This document shows positions 63,986-64,000 of a stretch of 64,000 nucleotides of DNA, piece by piece. Position 1 is the stretch's first letter, and each line of letters opens with the position of its first letter. Under the pieces are notes generated by a model. It worked only from the letters and a program-made list of their open reading frames with translations. It ran no database searches and had not been told where the DNA came from. The stretch is taken from NCBI RefSeq assembly GCF_018918155.1, contig NZ_JAHLPY010000001.1:186001-250000 (forward strand), read 5' to 3'. The position numbers were made by a program, and so were the translations under genes. The stretch comes from Anaerostipes sp. MSJ-23. Its GTDB lineage: Bacteria > Bacillota > Clostridia > Lachnospirales > Lachnospiraceae.

Positions 63986-64000
63986 CGTTTTATTTCCTCC

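Overview
The window is AT-rich and almost fully coding. It reads as housekeeping chromosome of an anaerobic, endospore-forming Firmicute, most likely a Lachnospiraceae member. The reasons are the Pta-AckA acetate branch, the sporulation genes (an alpha/beta-type SASP, gerW, ylbJ), a GlgC/GlgD two-subunit glycogen system, a large 2-hydroxyacyl-CoA dehydratase activase-like protein and strong AGGAGG ribosome binding sites. I do not assign genus or species. No tRNA, rRNA, CRISPR array, phage or insertion sequence was seen. Four genes lie on the + strand (tmcAL, ylbJ, rpmB and the 1404-residue activase); all others are on the - strand, so 'downstream' usually means lower coordinates.

Layout. 1-4353: cell elongation genes (PBP2 cut by the window edge, mreD, mreC) and radC, without mreB. 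4507-13076: one operon miaB-mutS-mutL-cdd-miaA-methionine gamma-lyase-like gene (tRNA modification plus mismatch repair) behind a good sigma-A promoter. 13121-14332: a lone UDP-galactopyranose mutase whose promoter overlaps the upstream terminator. 14345-25415: a complete glycogen operon, glgB-glgC-glgD-glgA-glgP-GH13 enzyme, with a long leader containing an intrinsic-terminator-like hairpin; GlgB carries a 191-residue lysine-rich tail. 25473-33847: yceD-rpmF-plsX-rnc-smc-ftsY-ilvA from a perfect consensus promoter. 33866-36170: pta-ackA. 36318-40608: the genes of the Bacillus ylb region (tmcAL, ylbJ, coaD, rsmD) in convergent orientation, plus a coiled-coil protein and a SASP. 40666-45496: Asp23-fakA-like-recG-acylphosphatase, divergent from rpmB. 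45515-48845: a 45-residue membrane protein, gerW, a DUF2953 protein, a small unknown and pyk. 48888-51097: a rhomboid-like protein without the protease signature, CorA and a double-LysM protein. 51186-55572: the activase. 55574-60410: an operon of response regulator, histidine kinase, divergent sirtuin-like protein, hisH, hisF and a C_GCAxxG protein. 60444-61544: a DUF368 (undecaprenyl-phosphate translocase family) gene behind a GC-rich, foldable leader. 61585-64000: a CmpB-like membrane protein, mnmA and a NifU-type scaffold.

How they work together. The glycogen operon encodes ADP-glucose formation (GlgC/D), chain elongation (GlgA), branching (GlgB) and mobilisation (GlgP and the GH13 hydrolase), next to pyruvate kinase and Pta-AckA elsewhere in the window for energy. 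MiaA, MiaB and MnmA modify tRNA, and NifU can supply Fe-S clusters for MiaB. PBP2, MreC/D, the DUF368 protein and LysM/Asp23 genes serve the envelope. The least explained parts are the leader RNA of the DUF368 gene, the glg leader, the GlgB tail, the sirtuin-like protein in its operon, the rhomboid pseudoprotease and the small membrane ORF after gerW.
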